A stretch of 64,000 nucleotides of DNA. It comes from Oscillospiraceae bacterium. Lineage in GTDB: Bacteria > Bacillota > Clostridia > Oscillospirales > CAG-272. Position 1 is the first letter of the stretch; every line of letters begins with the position of its first letter. The notes under the pieces are model-generated. The model made no database searches. It was not told the origin of the DNA and worked only from the letters and a program-made list of their open reading frames with translations. Where the stretch lies: the NCBI GenBank assembly GCA_015063725.1, contig SVTP01000008.1, forward strand, positions 1 to 64,000, in the 5' to 3' direction. A program made the position numbers and the translations under genes. Of this stretch, positions 44,937 to 54,487 are shown one piece after another.

Positions 44937-47900
44937 TTATTTGAGTATGACGTTCTCACGCCCGAGGAGTGCATAGAGCTGCTCCAAAAGGTAGGGGGTG
45001 AGAGAGACGCCGACGGGAGTTGTCTCATAGCGTTTTTCATCGGCGTAGTAGAAAAAGGTGGGAAAATCCCCTTCCAGAATTTCAACGAGGTTGCGCGCCT
45101 TCAAAAAGAGCTCGCCTCTATCATCGGGAACGCGCAAAAAGAGTCTTTTTGCCTCGCCTATGTTTGGGACAGCAGTTGCTTTTTGCTCCTTTGGGGGCGT
45201 TTTTTGCGTATACGCGTTGGCTTTTGGCTCGTTTTTTTTCTCTTTTACAAGAGCGGGATCGAAACGGTTGTTCTCCACCAATTCCTCAACTGTTTGCACA
45301 AGGAGCTTGGCGTCCTCGTCCTCGCGCAGAGAGATCGTTCCCCTCACCAGCACGGCGCTATCACGCACAAGGAGCGGGGAGAGCTCCTCAAAAATGTTCG
45401 GGAAGACAATGCACTCCATCTCGGCTGTGCGGTCCTCAAGTGTGAAGAACGCCATGCGTTTGCCGTTTTTGGTGCCCTTGACGGTGACCGAGGTAATAAC
45501 GCCAACGGTCTTCATCGCGGCACGGTCAACGGGGTCGGCATCCTCACCGACAGCCGTCGAGATCGGTTCAAACTGCAAGGTCTCCACGTGGCGGCTGTAT
45601 TCATCAAGGAGACTGCCCGAGAAGTACATTCCCGCGGCTTCCTTTTCCAGCATCAGCTTTTCGCGCACGCTGAGCTCGGGAATGTCGGGATATTTAACGG
45701 CAGGCGCTTCGGTGCTCACCTGCCCGGGCATAGAGAACATATCCAGCTGCCCCTCAAGGTTATCCTTGCCCTTTTGCAGGGCACGCTCAATCATGGCATC
45801 GTGCACCGCGAGTAACTGACTGCGATATTTGCCAAGGCAATCAAAGGCTCCACCCTTGATGAGTGCCTCGACCATACGGCGGTTGAGCTCCCCTGCGGGC
45901 AAGCGATTGATAAAATCGTCAAAGGACGTAAACTTTCCGTGGCGGCGTTCTGCAAGGATGTGCTCCAGGAAATGCACACCCACATTTTTGAGCGCGAGAA
46001 GTCCGAAGCGAATATCCTTGCCCGAGGTCGAAAAGGTCATGCGGCTCTCGTTAATGTCGGGGGGCAGCACGCGAATACCGCGTGAGTTACACTCGGAAAT
46101 ATATTCGGCAACCTTGGTTTGGCTACCAAGCACGCTTGTAAGCAGCGCTGCCATATATTGCTGCGGATAGTGGCATTTGAGATATGCCGTGCGATAGGAA
46201 ATGATGGCATACGCCGCGGCGTGCGACTTATTAAAGGCATAATTTGCAAAGCTTTCCATATCCGAGAAGAGCTGCTCGGCAACAGCGGCATCCACTCCCC
46301 TTTCCTTGGCGCCTGCCACAAAGCATTCGCGCTCGGAAAGGAGGACATCAGCCTTCTTTTTAGACATAGCGCGGCGCACAATGTCGGCGTGCCCAAAGGT
46401 GTAGCCGCCAATCTCGCGGAAGATGCTCATGACCTGCTCCTGATAGACTACGCAACCGTAGGTGGAGCGCAAAATGGGCTCGAGAGCAGGGGTAACGTAT
46501 TTGACCTTTTGGGGATTGTGTCGGCACTCGATAAAGGTGGGAATGGAATCCATCGGTCCGGGGCGATAGAGTGCGATGGCGGCAATGACGTCATCCAGCG
46601 ACTCGGGGCGCAAATTGGAGAGCATTTGTCGCATGCCGCCCGACTCAAGCTGGAAGATGCCGCTGGTTTTGCCAGACGAAATGAGCGCATAGGTCTCAGC
46701 ATCGTCAAGCGGCAGCTTTTCAATATCAAAGTCTGGTTCACTCTCGCGGATCATCCCCTCTGCATCGTGCAGAATAGTGAGATAACGCAGAGCAAGGAAG
46801 TCGAATTTGAGAAGTCCCAAGGATGCAACGGTGTCCATATCAAACTGTGTGACGACTGTGCCGTTGCTCAGTGCAATGGGCAAATATTCGCTGATGGGCT
46901 GATCGGTAATGACAACACCTGCGGCGTGAACCGACACATTGCGCGGCATACCCTCAAGCGAGCGCGCGGTGTCGACCAGTCGGCGCACCTGCTCCGAGCC
47001 CTCGTAAAGCTTTTTGAGGTCAGGCAAGGAGAGGGCGTGGTCGATGGTCATATTCAGCTCTTGCGGAATGGCGCGCGCTACCACATCAACATCGGCATAG
47101 GACATTCCAAGGGCACGTCCAACGTCACGGATGGATGCTCTTGCCGCCATGGTACCAAAGGTGATGATCTGCGAGACGTGGTCGGCACCGTATTTGCGGG
47201 TGACGTATTCGATGACCTCGTCGCGGCGGTTGTAGCAAAAGTCAACGTCGATATCGGGCATGGTGACACGCTCGGGGTTGAGAAAACGCTCAAAGAGCAG
47301 GTCAAAGCGAATAGAATCCACGTCGGTGATGCCAAGCGCATAAGCGACAAGGCTACCGGCTCCCGAGCCACGCCCGGGGCCTACGGGAATATCCTTGCTC
47401 TTTGCATAGTTGACGTAGTCCTGCACGATCAGGAAGTAGTCGGCAAAGCCCATCTCCCCAATCACACCAAGTTCGTATTCCAAGCGTGCACGGTATTCTT
47501 CTTCGGTGTGCTCCGAGAAAACGATGTGTCCGCGCGCGATACGGTTCTCAAAGCCCTTTTCGGTCAGCTGGCGCAGATATTCCTCTGCCGTAAGCGAGTT
47601 GGGGCACGGGAATTTGGGCAGATACTGTGTATCAAAATCAAAATCTAGGGCGCACATGTCGGCGATTTTGACGGTGTTTTCAATAGCTTCGGGATAGGCA
47701 CGGAAAAGGAGCGACATCTCGGTGCTATCCTTGACGTAAAAATCGTTGGTTGCAAATGCGGCGGGGCGACCTGCATCCACGGTGGTGTTGGTTTGCACGC
47801 ACATCAGCACCGCTTGCGTGTCAGCATCCTGACGGCGCAGATAGTGGCAGTCGTTGGTGGCAACCAGCGGCAGATCACACTCCTGTGCCAATTTGACAAG

Positions 47901-48467
47901 GCGAGGAAGAACGGCTCTCTCCTCTGCGAGGCCATGGTCCTGAATTTCGATATAGTAGTGGTTCTTGCCAAAAATATTGGCATATTTCAAAGCATTCTCG
48001 CGTGCGCTGACAAAGTCCCCCTTGGAAAGGAGCTTGGGAATGCGTCCGCCAAGGCAGGCGGAAAGCGCGATGAGACCGCCCGAATATTGGCGCAAAAGCT
48101 CATCATCTACGCGCGGACGGTTGTAAAAGCCCTCGGTAAAGGAACGGGAAACGAGCTCGGTCAGGTTGCGGTATCCTTGCAGATTTTCGCAAAGAAGAAC
48201 CAAGTGCTCGGCATACCCTTCCCCTGCATTGAGCTTGGTAAAGCGAGAGTCGGGGGCAACGTAGACCTCACAACCGATGATGGGCTTGATGCCAGCCTTT
48301 TTGCAGGCGCGGTAAAAATCGATCACACCGTACATCACGCCGTGGTCGGTGATGGCAACTGCATTTTGTCCACACTCCTTGATCCTCTCGGGCAGGTCGG
48401 CAATGCGACACGCGCCGTCAAGCAGACTGTATTCGGTATGCAGGTGCAAGTGCACAAAATCCTTCAT
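44937..48467 (-). CDS. dnaE: DNA polymerase III alpha subunit (DnaE type)
   Basis: DnaE (1176 aa) is a replicative C-family polymerase. In order: a PHP domain (HLHLHTEYSLLDG, 6-18), the palm with GPGRGSGAGSLVAY and PDIDVDF (about 400-406), the fingers, tandem helix-hairpin-helix, and an OB-fold (GVITSVTVKGTKNGKRMAFF, about 985-1060). In Bacillota DnaE usually works alongside PolC, extending primers; polC is not in this window. The start follows AAAGGAG. It follows whiA by 17 nt. Confidence 0.97.
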   Translation of the reverse strand: MKDFVHLHLHTEYSLLDGACRIADLPERIKECGQNAVAITDHGVMYGVIDFYRACKKAGIKPIIGCEVYVAPDSRFTKLNAGEGYAEHLVLLCENLQGYRNLTELVSRSFTEGFYNRPRVDDELLRQYSGGLIALSACLGGRIPKLLSKGDFVSARENALKYANIFGKNHYYIEIQDHGLAEERAVLPRLVKLAQECDLPLVATNDCHYLRRQDADTQAVLMCVQTNTTVDAGRPAAFATNDFYVKDSTEMSLLFRAYPEAIENTVKIADMCALDFDFDTQYLPKFPCPNSLTAEEYLRQLTEKGFENRIARGHIVFSEHTEEEYRARLEYELGVIGEMGFADYFLIVQDYVNYAKSKDIPVGPGRGSGAGSLVAYALGITDVDSIRFDLLFERFLNPERVTMPDIDVDFCYNRRDEVIEYVTRKYGADHVSQIITFGTMAARASIRDVGRALGMSYADVDVVARAIPQELNMTIDHALSLPDLKKLYEGSEQVRRLVDTARSLEGMPRNVSVHAAGVVITDQPISEYLPIALSNGTVVTQFDMDTVASLGLLKFDFLALRYLTILHDAEGMIRESEPDFDIEKLPLDDAETYALISSGKTSGIFQLESGGMRQMLSNLRPESLDDVIAAIALYRPGPMDSIPTFIECRHNPQKVKYVTPALEPILRSTYGCVVYQEQVMSIFREIGGYTFGHADIVRRAMSKKKADVLLSERECFVAGAKERGVDAAVAEQLFSDMESFANYAFNKSHAAAYAIISYRTAYLKCHYPQQYMAALLTSVLGSQTKVAEYISECNSRGIRVLPPDINESRMTFSTSGKDIRFGLLALKNVGVHFLEHILAERRHGKFTSFDDFINRLPAGELNRRMVEALIKGGAFDCLGKYRSQLLAVHDAMIERALQKGKDNLEGQLDMFSMPGQVSTEAPAVKYPDIPELSVREKLMLEKEAAGMYFSGSLLDEYSRHVETLQFEPISTAVGEDADPVDRAAMKTVGVITSVTVKGTKNGKRMAFFTLEDRTAEMECIVFPNIFEELSPLLVRDSAVLVRGTISLREDEDAKLLVQTVEELVENNRFDPALVKEKKNEPKANAYTQKTPPKEQKATAVPNIGEAKRLFLRVPDDRGELFLKARNLVEILEGDFPTFFYYADEKRYETTPVGVSLTPYLLEQLYALLGRENVILK

Positions 48468-48484
48468 GGTGTCTCCTTTCTCGC

Positions 48485-49372
48485 TTATTCTTCTGCCTCA
48501 TCGAGTAGCTTTTGCAGTCGGTGAGAGAGCCCCGATTTGGATATGGGGGGGCGGTGCAAGTCCTTCAGCTCGTCCAATGTGGCGTCGGGATTGCGGTAGC
48601 GCAAAAGTGCGGTCTGGCGCAGGGGCTCGGGCAAGGAATCGAGCTTGCCGCTCTCCATCAGTCGCCCGATGGCTTCCATCTGCCGCGCGGCGGCGGCAAC
48701 CGACTTTTGAATATTTCTTGCCACGCAGTTGGTGGCGCGGTTTTCGTTGTTGCGGATATCGCTTGCGATACGTGCGTTATAAAACTCAAAAATGATGCTG
48801 TGCGAGCCCATCAGGGTGATAAGATCGGCAACCGATGTGGCATCCTTGTAGTACAGTCCCACGCCCGTATTGCGCGCAATGCGACGGGGGGGATAGCCGA
48901 TAGACGACAAATAATTGGTAACGGCATCAGCGCTCTCCTCGCTGGGGAGCACGAACTCCAAGTGATAGGATTTTTGCGGATCGTTGACTGTTCCCGAAAC
49001 AAAGAACAGCCCGCGCAAGAAGGCTGCGCGACAGCTTTCACATTCCGAAAGGTGCAAAAGTTCATCAATATCCGCTCCGTCCTCGCGCAGTTGCGCCGTG
49101 AGCTTGGACGCGGCGGGTGATGGGAGAACGAGCTGCCACTGGCGGTGACCGTGAAAGCCGATGATGTTCATTTCTGCCGTTTTGGAGTAGGTCTTTTCAA
49201 ACACCCCTTTGGCAAAGTCTGCCATCGCTTCGCGTCGACAGGGCAAAATAACACAGCTTGCCGACTGCCGCATGGCAGGCAGCAAAAGACCTGCACTCAA
49301 TGCACGTCTGCAACAATTCTTTTTGATTGGGAGCTCCATCAGCTCTGCGCACACGCGCTCTGTAAAGGTCAT
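48485..49372 (-). CDS. whiA: Sporulation/division regulator WhiA
   Basis: WhiA (295 aa) combines a degenerate LAGLIDADG homing-endonuclease fold (residues 1-195, including AFLRGLFFVSGTVNDP) with a C-terminal helix-turn-helix (LRYRNPDATLDELKDLHRPPISKSGLSHRLQKL). It binds DNA and influences division and sporulation. The start at 49372 follows GAGGTG. In many Bacillota rapZ-yvcK-whiA are consecutive; here whiA stands alone between repeat F and dnaE. Confidence 0.95.
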   Translation of the reverse strand: MTFTERVCAELMELPIKKNCCRRALSAGLLLPAMRQSASCVILPCRREAMADFAKGVFEKTYSKTAEMNIIGFHGHRQWQLVLPSPAASKLTAQLREDGADIDELLHLSECESCRAAFLRGLFFVSGTVNDPQKSYHLEFVLPSEESADAVTNYLSSIGYPPRRIARNTGVGLYYKDATSVADLITLMGSHSIIFEFYNARIASDIRNNENRATNCVARNIQKSVAAAARQMEAIGRLMESGKLDSLPEPLRQTALLRYRNPDATLDELKDLHRPPISKSGLSHRLQKLLDEAEE

Positions 49373-49396
49373 TTTGTCACCTCTTTTCTTTTTTTC

Positions 49397-49569
49397 GTGG
49401 GGAAAACTTCTTGAAAGAAGTTTTCCCACACCCCTTTCAAGAACTTTCACACAAAAATTATCTAAATGGATTTGTTAGTTCACGAGTAGACAGTCGGCGC
49501 GAGGATAAACCTCGCTTTTGCTATCGCGAGCGGCTGGGCACCACCAAGACCCCATCCGCTAAGAAAGTT
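49397..49569 (+). repeat. Intergenic structured repeat, copy F
   Basis: A full copy on the plus strand, antisense to whiA and murB between which it lies. It has the hairpin (49397-49429), outer stem AACTTTC (49442-49448) with GAAAGTT (49563-49569), a GAGG..CCTC hairpin (49501-49513), TTTTGCTATCGC, and a last stem AGCGG-TGGG/CCCA-CCGCT (49529-49560) around ACCACCAAGAC. Confidence 0.85.
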
Positions 49570-49594
49570 GTTTTTCATTGGTTGCCATCAATTA

Positions 49595-50491
49595 TTACAA
49601 AAATTTGATCTCACACTCCAGCTCCACGCCCGTTTTTTGCAGTACGGTCGTTTTGATCCGCTCGATCAGGCGTTTGACGTCCTCGCAGGTAGCACCGCCT
49701 ACGTTGACGATGAAGCCTGCGTGCTTTTCGGAGACCTGTGCGCCGCCAACGGTCAAGCCCTTCAGTCCGCAATCCTCAATCAGCTTGCCTGCAAAATGTC
49801 CCTCGGGGCGTTTGAACGTGCTCCCTGCGTTGGGCAAATCCAGGGGTTGCGAGCTGCGGCGTTTTTCCCAATAGGTGCGCATCGTCTCGGAAATCTGTCT
49901 ACGGTCTCCCTTTTGCAGCTTTAGAGTTGCTCCCAGAATGATGCGTTCGGGATGGTGTTGATAAATGCTTTTGCGGTAGCCGAACGCTTGGGCATCCTCA
50001 AAAAGGCTTTTGACCTCTCCCGTTTGGATGTCATAATACGAGGAGTTGATGCAAACGTCACTCATACTGCCGCCGTAAGCACCTGCGTTCATATAGATCG
50101 CGCCGCCGAGTGTGCCGGGGATGCCGAATGCAAATTCTAAGCCCGAAAGTCCCTCGTCACGTGCGGAAGAGGAAAGCGCCGAGAGGGGTACGCCCGCATC
50201 GGCAAACAGAATATTGTCCTCGATTTTGATCTCGCGACATTTGCCCGTAAAGACGACTGCACCACGGTATCCCTCATCCGAGAACACGACGTTACTGCCG
50301 TTGCCAATAACGAGCGTGGGAATATCGCGCGCCCTCAAAAATGCCAACGCGCGGCAAAGCTCCTCTGTGGAGTGCGGAAAAAGGGCGATGTCTGCTCCAC
50401 CGCCGATACGGAGAGTGGAATGCTTGGAGAGCGGACAATTCAGTTCCCACTCAATGCCATTCATCTGCAATTCTTTCATCATTTGCTCCAT
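49595..50491 (-). CDS. murB: UDP-N-acetylenolpyruvoylglucosamine reductase
   Basis: MurB (about 298 aa) reduces the enolpyruvyl group with NADPH and FAD to make UDP-MurNAc for peptidoglycan. FAD-domain motifs LRIGGGADIALFP, LVIGNGSNVVFSD and GIPGTLGGAIYMNAGAYGG are clear; the catalytic Ser lies in NAGSTFKRPEG and a C-terminal Glu in VELECEI. The start is set at 50491, with GGGAG 9 nt before; an ATG 9 bases upstream has the site too close. Own promoter. Confidence 0.95.
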   Translation of the reverse strand: MEQMMKELQMNGIEWELNCPLSKHSTLRIGGGADIALFPHSTEELCRALAFLRARDIPTLVIGNGSNVVFSDEGYRGAVVFTGKCREIKIEDNILFADAGVPLSALSSSARDEGLSGLEFAFGIPGTLGGAIYMNAGAYGGSMSDVCINSSYYDIQTGEVKSLFEDAQAFGYRKSIYQHHPERIILGATLKLQKGDRRQISETMRTYWEKRRSSQPLDLPNAGSTFKRPEGHFAGKLIEDCGLKGLTVGGAQVSEKHAGFIVNVGGATCEDVKRLIERIKTTVLQKTGVELECEIKFL

Positions 50492-50523
50492 TCCAAGCAT
50501 CTCCCTTCCCGTTATCTATCTAT

Positions 50524-50552
50524 ATTATACTCGAAACCTTTTCCAAATGCAA
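50524..50552 (-). promoter_or_regulatory. Promoter of murB
   Basis: TTGCAT (50552-50547), 17-nt spacer, TATAAT (50529-50524) on the minus strand, divergent from the oxidoreductase promoter. Confidence 0.8.
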
Positions 50553-50614
50553 TATCAAAGCGGCGAAAAAAGGCTGGAAAAGTTGAATTTTCCAACAAAA
50601 AATGCGCAATCCTA

Positions 50615-50643
50615 TTGCAAAAGCGAAAAAATTGAGTTATAAT
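50615..50643 (+). promoter_or_regulatory. Promoter of the oxidoreductase-coaE operon
   Basis: TTGCAA (50615-50620), 17-nt spacer, TATAAT (50638-50643) on the plus strand. Confidence 0.82.
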
Positions 50644-50721
50644 AAGATGAATAGATGTGCACTCTTGCGGTGCTGTCAATGCATCTTCAAAAAACACGCT
50701 TTGAAAGGAAGGATTTGCACC

Positions 50722-51876
50722 ATGGAACAAAACAAAAAGAAAACGCTTCGTATAGGCATGTTGGGCTTTGGCGCAATGGGCAGAACCCACACCTGGGCTG
50801 TGCAAAATCTCCCCTTCTTTTATGAGTATCTCCCCTTTGCGGCAGAGGTCGTTGGCGTTTGCACCACCTCACAGGAAAAGAGCGAGCGCGTTGCCACCGA
50901 GTTTGGCATGAAGATCGCTACCGCCAACGAGGACGACCTGATCAACTCCCCTGACGTTGACGTCATCGACATTTGCACCCCAAACATCTACCACTTTGAA
51001 ACTCTCAAAAAAGCGATTGCCGCGGGCAAGCATGTGCTTTGCGAAAAGCCCTTGTGCATCAGCGCCGCAGAGGCGGAAGAAATTGCTACTCTCCCCATAG
51101 CTGATGGGCAAATTTGCGGCATGGTCTTTAACAACCGCTGGCTCGCACCCGTTATGCGTGCAAAGCAATTGATTGATGAAGGGCGCATCGGTCGCATCCT
51201 CAGCTTTGAGGGCAAGTATCTGCACAACAGTGCCGCCGACGTCAACCGTCCTGCCGGTTGGAAGCAGGATAGCACGATTTGCGGTGGCGGTGTGCTCTTT
51301 GACCTTGGCTCACACGTCATTGATCTGCTCGGCTTTTTGTGCGGACGGCTTTGCGAAGTGAGCGGCATGAGCCAGATCGCCTACCCCACCCGCAAAGGAA
51401 GAGACGGCAACGATTGGCAGACCAACGCCGATGAATCCTTTTATATGACGGGCAGAACCTTGAGTGGTGCTTGCGGCACCATTACCGTTGGCAAATTGCA
51501 GGTGGGAACCAATGACGATCTTTCGTTTGAGATCTACGGTGAGAAGGGTGCTTTGCGCTTCTCCCTGATGGAGCCCAACTGGCTTTACTACTATGACAAC
51601 ACTGCCACGAGTGCTCCCATGGGCGGTATTCGCGGCTTTACCCGAATTGAATGTGTTGGGCGTTACCCCAACCTGACCTTCCCCTCCCCCAAAGCACCTG
51701 CAGGCTGGCTTTACGGTCATTTGTCAAGCATGCACGCATTCCTTTCCTCTGTGGCAGAGGGTGAGCCGTTTGCTCCCTCTCTTAGCGACGGACGTTACGT
51801 TCAAGAGGTAATGGAGACGGCATACTCCTCTGACCAGATCGGCGGCTTGCGACTGGAGGTGCCGCCATGCTCGTGA
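50722..51876 (+). CDS. Gfo/Idh/MocA-family oxidoreductase
   Basis: A 384-aa NAD(P)-dependent dehydrogenase. The Rossmann motif GMLGFGAMGRTH (about 12-23) and the catalytic-region signature GKHVLCEKPLCIS (the Lys of EKP) are typical, as is the C-terminal mixed beta-sheet domain with GGGVLFDLGSHVIDLL. Substrates in this family are sugars, inositols and their derivatives; this one is not assigned. The start at 50722 follows GGAAGGA. Its 3' end overlaps coaE by 10 nt, so it heads an operon with coaE and a lytic transglycosylase. Confidence 0.9.
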   Translation: MEQNKKKTLRIGMLGFGAMGRTHTWAVQNLPFFYEYLPFAAEVVGVCTTSQEKSERVATEFGMKIATANEDDLINSPDVDVIDICTPNIYHFETLKKAIAAGKHVLCEKPLCISAAEAEEIATLPIADGQICGMVFNNRWLAPVMRAKQLIDEGRIGRILSFEGKYLHNSAADVNRPAGWKQDSTICGGGVLFDLGSHVIDLLGFLCGRLCEVSGMSQIAYPTRKGRDGNDWQTNADESFYMTGRTLSGACGTITVGKLQVGTNDDLSFEIYGEKGALRFSLMEPNWLYYYDNTATSAPMGGIRGFTRIECVGRYPNLTFPSPKAPAGWLYGHLSSMHAFLSSVAEGEPFAPSLSDGRYVQEVMETAYSSDQIGGLRLEVPPCS

Positions 51877-52469
51877 TCGGACTGACAGGTCCTACGGGTG
51901 CAGGCAAGGGCGAGGTGGCAAGCATTTTTGCGCAATACGGCATTCCCGTGATCAATGCCGACCGCGTCTATCACGCCTTGATCACTCCCCCGTCCTCTTG
52001 CTTGCAAGAGTTGGTTGAGGTCTTTGGCAAAAAGATCCTTCTCTCAGACGGCACTCTTGACCGCCGCGCCTTGGGCGGGATTGTATTCAACGATCCTGCG
52101 GCGCGTGAGCGTCTCAACGCCATCACCCATCGGTACGTGATGGAAGAGGTCAAGACGCAAATGGAGCATTTTCGCCGAGAGGGCGTGCCCGTTGCCGTAT
52201 TTGATGCTCCCCAACTGTTTGAAGCAGGTGCACACCGCGCCTGCGGTGCTGTGGTTTCGGTGCTCGCCGACCGCAGACTTCGCCTTGAGCGCATTGTGGC
52301 GCGCGACGGCATTTCCCCCGAGGCAGCCATGCGCCGCATCCTTGCACAAAAAAGCGACGAGTTCTTTAAAGCGAACTCCGATTATATCGTTGAAAACAAC
52401 GGCCCCGTTGAATTGCTTGCCCCTCGCGTTCATCGAATCCTGAAGGAATTGGGGGTAATTGCAAAATGA
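51867..52469 (+). CDS. coaE: Dephospho-CoA kinase
   Basis: CoaE (200 aa) phosphorylates dephospho-CoA, the last step of CoA synthesis. P-loop GPTGAGKG (8-15), the substrate segment INADRVYH, DRRALGGIVFND and the LID region RLERIVARDGIS are present. The family motif is usually TG.xGSGKS; here the final residue is Gly instead of Ser/Thr, a mild deviation. The start lies inside the preceding gene; the stop overlaps the next start (ATGA). Confidence 0.92.
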   Translation: MLVIGLTGPTGAGKGEVASIFAQYGIPVINADRVYHALITPPSSCLQELVEVFGKKILLSDGTLDRRALGGIVFNDPAARERLNAITHRYVMEEVKTQMEHFRREGVPVAVFDAPQLFEAGAHRACGAVVSVLADRRLRLERIVARDGISPEAAMRRILAQKSDEFFKANSDYIVENNGPVELLAPRVHRILKELGVIAK

Positions 52470-53041
52470 AATTCAACGCCAAAAGCCTTATCATCATTTG
52501 TGCCATTCTGTTGCTTTCCATTGGATTTGGCTTCGCCTTTGACGGTGTTGCCACCGCCATTGAAAAAAAGCAGTATCCCCTCTCGGAGCGTTACGCCGAT
52601 GACATTCGCGCCGCCGCCGAAGAGTACGGCATTCCCGAAGCGATCCTTTGGGCGGTCGTGCGGACAGAGAGCGGCTTTGCAATCGACCTCGCAGGCGAAA
52701 ACGGTGGTATCGGACTGATGCAGCTAACACCCGAGGAATTTGAAATGATCCAAACCGTCATTCTCGGAGAAGCCCCCGAAGAGGCGGGGCTGCTTTACGA
52801 TCCCAAAAAGAATTTGGAGTGCGGTGCGGCGTATCTCTCATACCTCTATCAGCGCTACGGCGTTTGGGAGACAGTGTTTGCCGCCTTTGATGCGGGAACA
52901 GATGACGTGGATGCATGGCTTGCCAACCCCGCATACGTCAGCGAATTGGGAACGCTCAAAGATATTCCCAACACCCGGACCGCTCGCTTTGTGCGCGACG
53001 TTACAAAAGCGCATGACCTTTATACCAAACTGTATTTTTGA
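52466..53041 (+). CDS. Lytic transglycosylase (Slt70-type domain)
   Basis: A 191-aa protein with a signal-anchor helix (about 7-29) and a lysozyme-like domain. The catalytic Glu68 lies in VVRTESGF, followed by GLMQLTPE and a final AAFDAG where AAYNAG is usual. It would cleave peptidoglycan at the cell surface, making 1,6-anhydro ends. It overlaps coaE by ATGA. Confidence 0.9.
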   Translation: MKFNAKSLIIICAILLLSIGFGFAFDGVATAIEKKQYPLSERYADDIRAAAEEYGIPEAILWAVVRTESGFAIDLAGENGGIGLMQLTPEEFEMIQTVILGEAPEEAGLLYDPKKNLECGAAYLSYLYQRYGVWETVFAAFDAGTDDVDAWLANPAYVSELGTLKDIPNTRTARFVRDVTKAHDLYTKLYF

Positions 53042-53073
53042 CACGAATTACATAAACAAAGGAGAAAACCACT

Positions 53074-54450
53074 ATGTCCGAAAACAAAAATCTTCGCTAT
53101 GAAAAAAAGACCGTTTACGAGCTGGCAGGCGCCACTGTTGTAGACGAAGCGTATGAATATGCAAAGAATTACGTCAAGTTTCTGGATGCCGCAAAGACCG
53201 AGCGCGAGGCAGTTGTCGAGAGCGTTCGCATTGCCGAGGCTGCAGGCTATCGCGCATGGAACTTTGGCGATCCCATCAACGCAGGCGACAAGCTCTACTA
53301 TAACAACCGCGGCAAGAACATCTTTTTGATGAGAATCGGTACCGAGAATATCAACAACGGTATCCGCATTACTGCCGCACACATCGACTCTCCCCGCCTT
53401 GACCTCAAGCCCGTTCCGCTTTATGAGGAGCACGGTATGTCCTTCTTCAAGACTCACTACTACGGCGGCGTTCGCAAGTATCAGTGGCTTGCAATGCCTC
53501 TGGCTCTTCACGGCGTTGTTGTAAAGCAGGATGGCACCGTTGTTGACGTTGTTGTTGGCGAGGACGAGACCGACCCCGTAATGTACATCACCGACCTGCT
53601 CCCTCACCTTGCACGTGCACAGGGCAGCAAATCGATCAACGAGGTTTTCCAGGCAGAAAAGCTCAACATCCTTGTTGGCAGCCGCCCCGTTGACGGTGAA
53701 GAAAAGGATGCTGTTAAAGCAGGCGTTCTCAACTATCTCTATGAAAAATACGGCATTGCCGAGGATGACTTCCTCTCGGCAGAGCTTTCAATCGTTCCTG
53801 CGGCAAAGGCACGCGACGTTGGCTTTGACCGCTCGATGATCTGCGCTTACGGTCACGATGACCGCGTTTGCGCTTACCCCTCTCTGACCGCTATGATCGA
53901 CAGCACCGACACAAAGCACACCGCTATGTGTCTGCTTGTTGATAAGGAAGAGACCGGCAGCGACGGCGTTACCGGTATGCAAAGCAGCCTCATCGTTGAT
54001 GTCATTGCCGAGATTGCAAAGGCTCTTGGCGGCAACGAGGCAGCAGTCCGCGCAAACTCCAAATGCCTCTCCAGCGACGTTACCGCTACCTTTGACCCCA
54101 ATTATGCCGACGTTTACGAGCATCGCAACTCCTCTCTTATCGGCTGCGGCGTTTGCCTGTGCAAGTATACCGGCAGCGGCGGTAAGGGTGGCACATCCGA
54201 CGCCAGTGCCGAGATGGTTGGCTGGACGCGCCGCTTCCTGAACGAAGCAGGCGTTGTATGGCAGATCAGCGAGCTTGGTAAGACCGATGTTGGCGGCGGT
54301 GGAACCGTTGCAAAGTATATGGCAAACCACAACATCGACACCATCGACATTGGTGTTGGCGTTCTCTCCATGCACGCTCCCTACGAACTGATTGCAAAGG
54401 TCGACCTCTACGAGGCTTACCGCGCATTCAAGGCGTTCTATCAATTCTAA
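53074..54450 (+). CDS. M18-family zinc aminopeptidase
   Basis: A 458-aa M18 aminopeptidase (aminopeptidase I type), a cytoplasmic metalloenzyme that removes N-terminal residues. It shows the metal His and Asp region TAAHIDSPRLDLKP, LLVDKEETGSDGV with the catalytic Glu pair, and the C-terminal LSMHAPYELIAKVD with the metal His. Length is typical. The ribosome site AAGGAG is strong. Codon use is strongly biased toward a few codons, suggesting high expression. Confidence 0.94.
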   Translation: MSENKNLRYEKKTVYELAGATVVDEAYEYAKNYVKFLDAAKTEREAVVESVRIAEAAGYRAWNFGDPINAGDKLYYNNRGKNIFLMRIGTENINNGIRITAAHIDSPRLDLKPVPLYEEHGMSFFKTHYYGGVRKYQWLAMPLALHGVVVKQDGTVVDVVVGEDETDPVMYITDLLPHLARAQGSKSINEVFQAEKLNILVGSRPVDGEEKDAVKAGVLNYLYEKYGIAEDDFLSAELSIVPAAKARDVGFDRSMICAYGHDDRVCAYPSLTAMIDSTDTKHTAMCLLVDKEETGSDGVTGMQSSLIVDVIAEIAKALGGNEAAVRANSKCLSSDVTATFDPNYADVYEHRNSSLIGCGVCLCKYTGSGGKGGTSDASAEMVGWTRRFLNEAGVVWQISELGKTDVGGGGTVAKYMANHNIDTIDIGVGVLSMHAPYELIAKVDLYEAYRAFKAFYQF

Positions 54451-54487
54451 ATTCTGATTTTTCCATTTGTGAGAAAGGAGGTCTCCG

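Noticed and set aside
49411..49608. Short frames containing a DSRRE..CYR pattern in repeat copies (also near 10199, 10516, 29429 and 59284)
   Set aside because: They are translations of the conserved RNA-like repeat. The frame is not kept between copies and no ribosome site precedes them.
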